This document shows, in pieces, positions 4,929-6,490 of a stretch of 6,490 nucleotides of DNA (positions are counted from its first letter, which is position 1; the number at the start of each line of letters is the position of its first letter). The notes under the pieces are model-generated. The model saw only the letters and a program-made list of their open reading frames with translations, had not been told where the DNA came from and did not search any database. The stretch lies in contig JAQUMP010000207.1 in NCBI GenBank assembly GCA_028718065.1, positions 1 to 6,490 on the forward strand, written 5' to 3'. A program made the translations under genes and the position numbers. This DNA is from Chitinivibrionales bacterium (GTDB taxonomy: Bacteria > Fibrobacterota > Chitinivibrionia > Chitinivibrionales > FEN-1185).

Positions 4929-6490
4929 ATGATTCTAACCATCAACGGCATTACCGTGGAAGCACAAACCGGGCAAACCATTTTGCAGGCCGCCCGTACG
5001 CACGGCATTTTTATTCCGACGCTCTGCTATCATAGCCAGACCGGGCCGACCGGCAAGTGCCGTATGTGCTTAGTCGAAGTCGTGGGCATGCGCGGGTTGC
5101 AAACGTCTTGCACGATCGAAGTCGCCGAGGGCATGGTCGTGACCACCGAGTCCGAGGCGCTTACGGCCGCGCGGCGCCTGGTGGTTGATTTGTTGCTTGC
5201 TTCCGGTAAGCACGACTGCTTGTCGTGCGAAAAGAGCGGCGCCTGCGAATTGCAGGACGCGGCCTATCGGCTTGGTATCGAACGTCCCTCGTTTCCGGTG
5301 GAAGAGGTTGAGCCTACGGACGAATCCTCCGAGTTCGTTTATTTCGAGCGTCAAAAATGCATTAAATGCGGCCGCTGCATCGCGGGCTGCAATGCCGTGG
5401 TTGTCAACGAAGTGCTCGATTTCGCCCATCGCGGGGCCGAAACCAAGGTCGTTTGCGACAACGATGTACCCATGGCCGAATCCACCTGCGTGCAGTGCGG
5501 CCAGTGCGTACAATTATGCCCCACCGGCGCGCTCATCGACAAAAAAGCGCGCGGCAAGGGCCGGGTCTGGGAGCTTGACAAAGTAAATACGACCTGCCCC
5601 TACTGCGGCGTGGGCTGCCAGATGACGCTGCTCGTCGACCGGGGCCGAAACCGCATCGCGCGCGTCACCGCGCGCCAGGTCGCGCCCAACCGGGGCACGC
5701 TTTGCGTAAAGGGACGCTACGCCTATGAATTTCCTTCCAGCCCCAATCGTTTAACGCATCCCCAGGTCCGCAAAAACGGCCGGCTGGAGAATGTTTCCTG
5801 GGACGAGGCGCTTGACTATACGGCAGATCGCATAAAAACGATCGTGCAGCGCGATGGGCCCGACGTATTCTCGGCCTTCGGCTCCGGCCGCATCACCAAC
5901 GAAAACAATTACGCCATTCAAAAATTCACCCGCGCCGTGATCGGAACAAATAATGTCGATCATTGCGCCCGAACCTGACACGCTCCCACGGTGGCCGGTC
6001 TGGCCGCCACATTCGGAAGCGGTGCGATGACCAACTCAATCGGCGAACTTGAAGACGCCAGGGTGATCTTTGTCATCGGCTCCAATACCACGGAAGCCCA
6101 TCCGGTTATTTCCTATTATATGAAACGGGCGGTCAAAAAAGGGGCCATCCTTATTGTAAACGATCCCCGCACGATCGACCTCACGCGCTGGGCCACGCTG
6201 CACGTGCGCCACAAGGTCGGCTCGGATGTCGCCTATATCAACGGCCTCATGAACGAAATATTCAAAAACGGCTGGGCCGATGAGGAGTTTCTTAAAAACA
6301 ATACCGAAAACCCGGACGATATCCGTAAAGCCGTGGAGGATTATCCGTTAGAAAAAGCCTCGCAAATCTGCGGTGTTTCGATTGAAACCATGAAAAAGGT
6401 GGCCCGCATTCTCGGCGAAGCCGAATCCGCCAGCGTCTGTTACACCCTGGGAATTACGGAACATATTTGCGGCACCGACAACGTCAAGAC
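4929..6490 (+). CDS. fdhA: Formate dehydrogenase catalytic subunit, Mo/W-bis-MGD selenoprotein with NuoG-like N-terminus (3' partial; in-frame TGA 5976-5978 = Sec)
   Basis: This subunit interconverts formate and CO2 at a molybdopterin site. Its N-terminus is a NuoG-like electron wire: a plant-type [2Fe-2S] domain (Cys33, 44, 47, 61), a His-Cys cluster site (His95, Cys97, 100, 106), and two [4Fe-4S] ferredoxin motifs (Cys144/147/150/154 and Cys187/190/193/197). The molybdopterin oxidoreductase domain starts with Cys223-x2-Cys226-x3-Cys230-x28-Cys259, followed by the family's conserved Lys261. Residue 350 is encoded by TGA in the context HCART-U-HAPTVAGLA, which matches VDCCARV-U-HGPSVAGL of E. 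coli FdhF, including the His after Sec. The frame stays open for another 170 codons with clear homology (for example GSNTTEAHPV and NDPRTIDLTRWA) to the window end. Start 4929 gives MILTINGITVEAQTG, typical of this family. It is third in the plus-strand operon, 35 nt after the NuoF-like gene. A stop-terminated reading of 349 aa would be an annotation error. Confidence 0.95.
5976..5978 (+). other. Selenocysteine codon (UGA), residue 350 of FdhA
   Basis: The in-frame TGA sits at the catalytic Sec/Cys position of formate dehydrogenases (CART-U-HAP). Homologous coding continues in the same frame after it, and a SECIS-like hairpin follows at the standard distance. A true stop would remove the active site and most of the molybdopterin domain. 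Confidence 0.95.
5990..6008 (+). promoter_or_regulatory. Bacterial SECIS hairpin for Sec insertion in fdhA
   Basis: GGTGGCC (5990-5996) pairs over seven positions, with one U-G wobble, with GGCCGCC (6002-6008) around the loop GGTCT (5997-6001). Counting the U of UGA as 1, the sequence has U at 17 (5992) and G23-U24 in the loop (5998-5999). These are the bases known to matter for SelB binding in the E. coli fdhF SECIS. One difference is that U17 can pair with G6006 as a wobble instead of being bulged. The element lies inside the coding frame and encodes part of TVAGLAA. Confidence 0.88.

Noticed and set aside
5976..5978. Premature stop or pseudogene in fdhA
   Set aside because: The TGA is at the catalytic Sec position, the frame remains open with conserved sequence afterwards, and a SECIS hairpin is present.
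2492..6490. Respiratory complex I (nuoEFG) operon
   Set aside because: The NuoF-like protein has the extra N- and C-terminal Fe-S domains of soluble enzymes, and the third gene has the CPYCGVGC and CART-U-H motifs of formate dehydrogenase rather than NuoG.
4929..6490. [FeFe]-hydrogenase catalytic subunit
   Set aside because: The N-terminal Fe-S domains are shared with HydA, but the remainder is a molybdopterin oxidoreductase domain, not an H-cluster domain.

Overview
This window is part of a Wood-Ljungdahl (reductive acetyl-CoA) C1 locus, arranged as two divergent gene sets around an AT-rich intergenic region (about 2300-2491). The minus-strand arm carries formate--tetrahydrofolate ligase (fhs, 509-2272). 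After an 88-nt gap comes the 5' part of a pterin-binding methyltetrahydrofolate methyltransferase-like gene (1-420), which runs off the left edge. The plus-strand arm carries a tightly packed set: a NuoE-like [2Fe-2S] subunit (2492-3031), a large NuoF-like flavin/Fe-S subunit (3028-4893) and the catalytic subunit of a molybdenum/tungsten formate dehydrogenase (4929 to the right edge).

The most important point for reading the window is that the formate dehydrogenase gene does not end at the TGA at 5976-5978. The same frame stays open to the window end and encodes the conserved continuation of the family. The TGA sits exactly where these enzymes carry catalytic selenocysteine. It is followed at the expected distance by a hairpin with a GGUCU apical loop, matching the E. 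coli fdhF SECIS element. The gene is therefore a selenoprotein gene, not a pseudogene.

Together, the genes would interconvert CO2 and formate with NAD(H), and possibly ferredoxin, as electron carrier (FdhA plus NuoE/NuoF-like subunits). They would then activate formate to 10-formyl-tetrahydrofolate (Fhs) and, after reduction steps encoded elsewhere, move the methyl group from methyl-tetrahydrofolate to a corrinoid protein. The same genes can also work in the oxidative direction.

The host is most likely an anaerobic bacterium with a Wood-Ljungdahl or formate-oxidising lifestyle and selenocysteine machinery. A Desulfobacterota-like (deltaproteobacterial) or similar uncultured anaerobic lineage is plausible, but the taxon cannot be fixed from this sequence. 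Non-coding features are a perfect 26-nt palindrome between fhs and the methyltransferase gene, clear Shine-Dalgarno sites that decide several starts, and a possible -10 element in the divergent intergenic region. I saw no tRNA, rRNA, CRISPR array, transposase or integrase.
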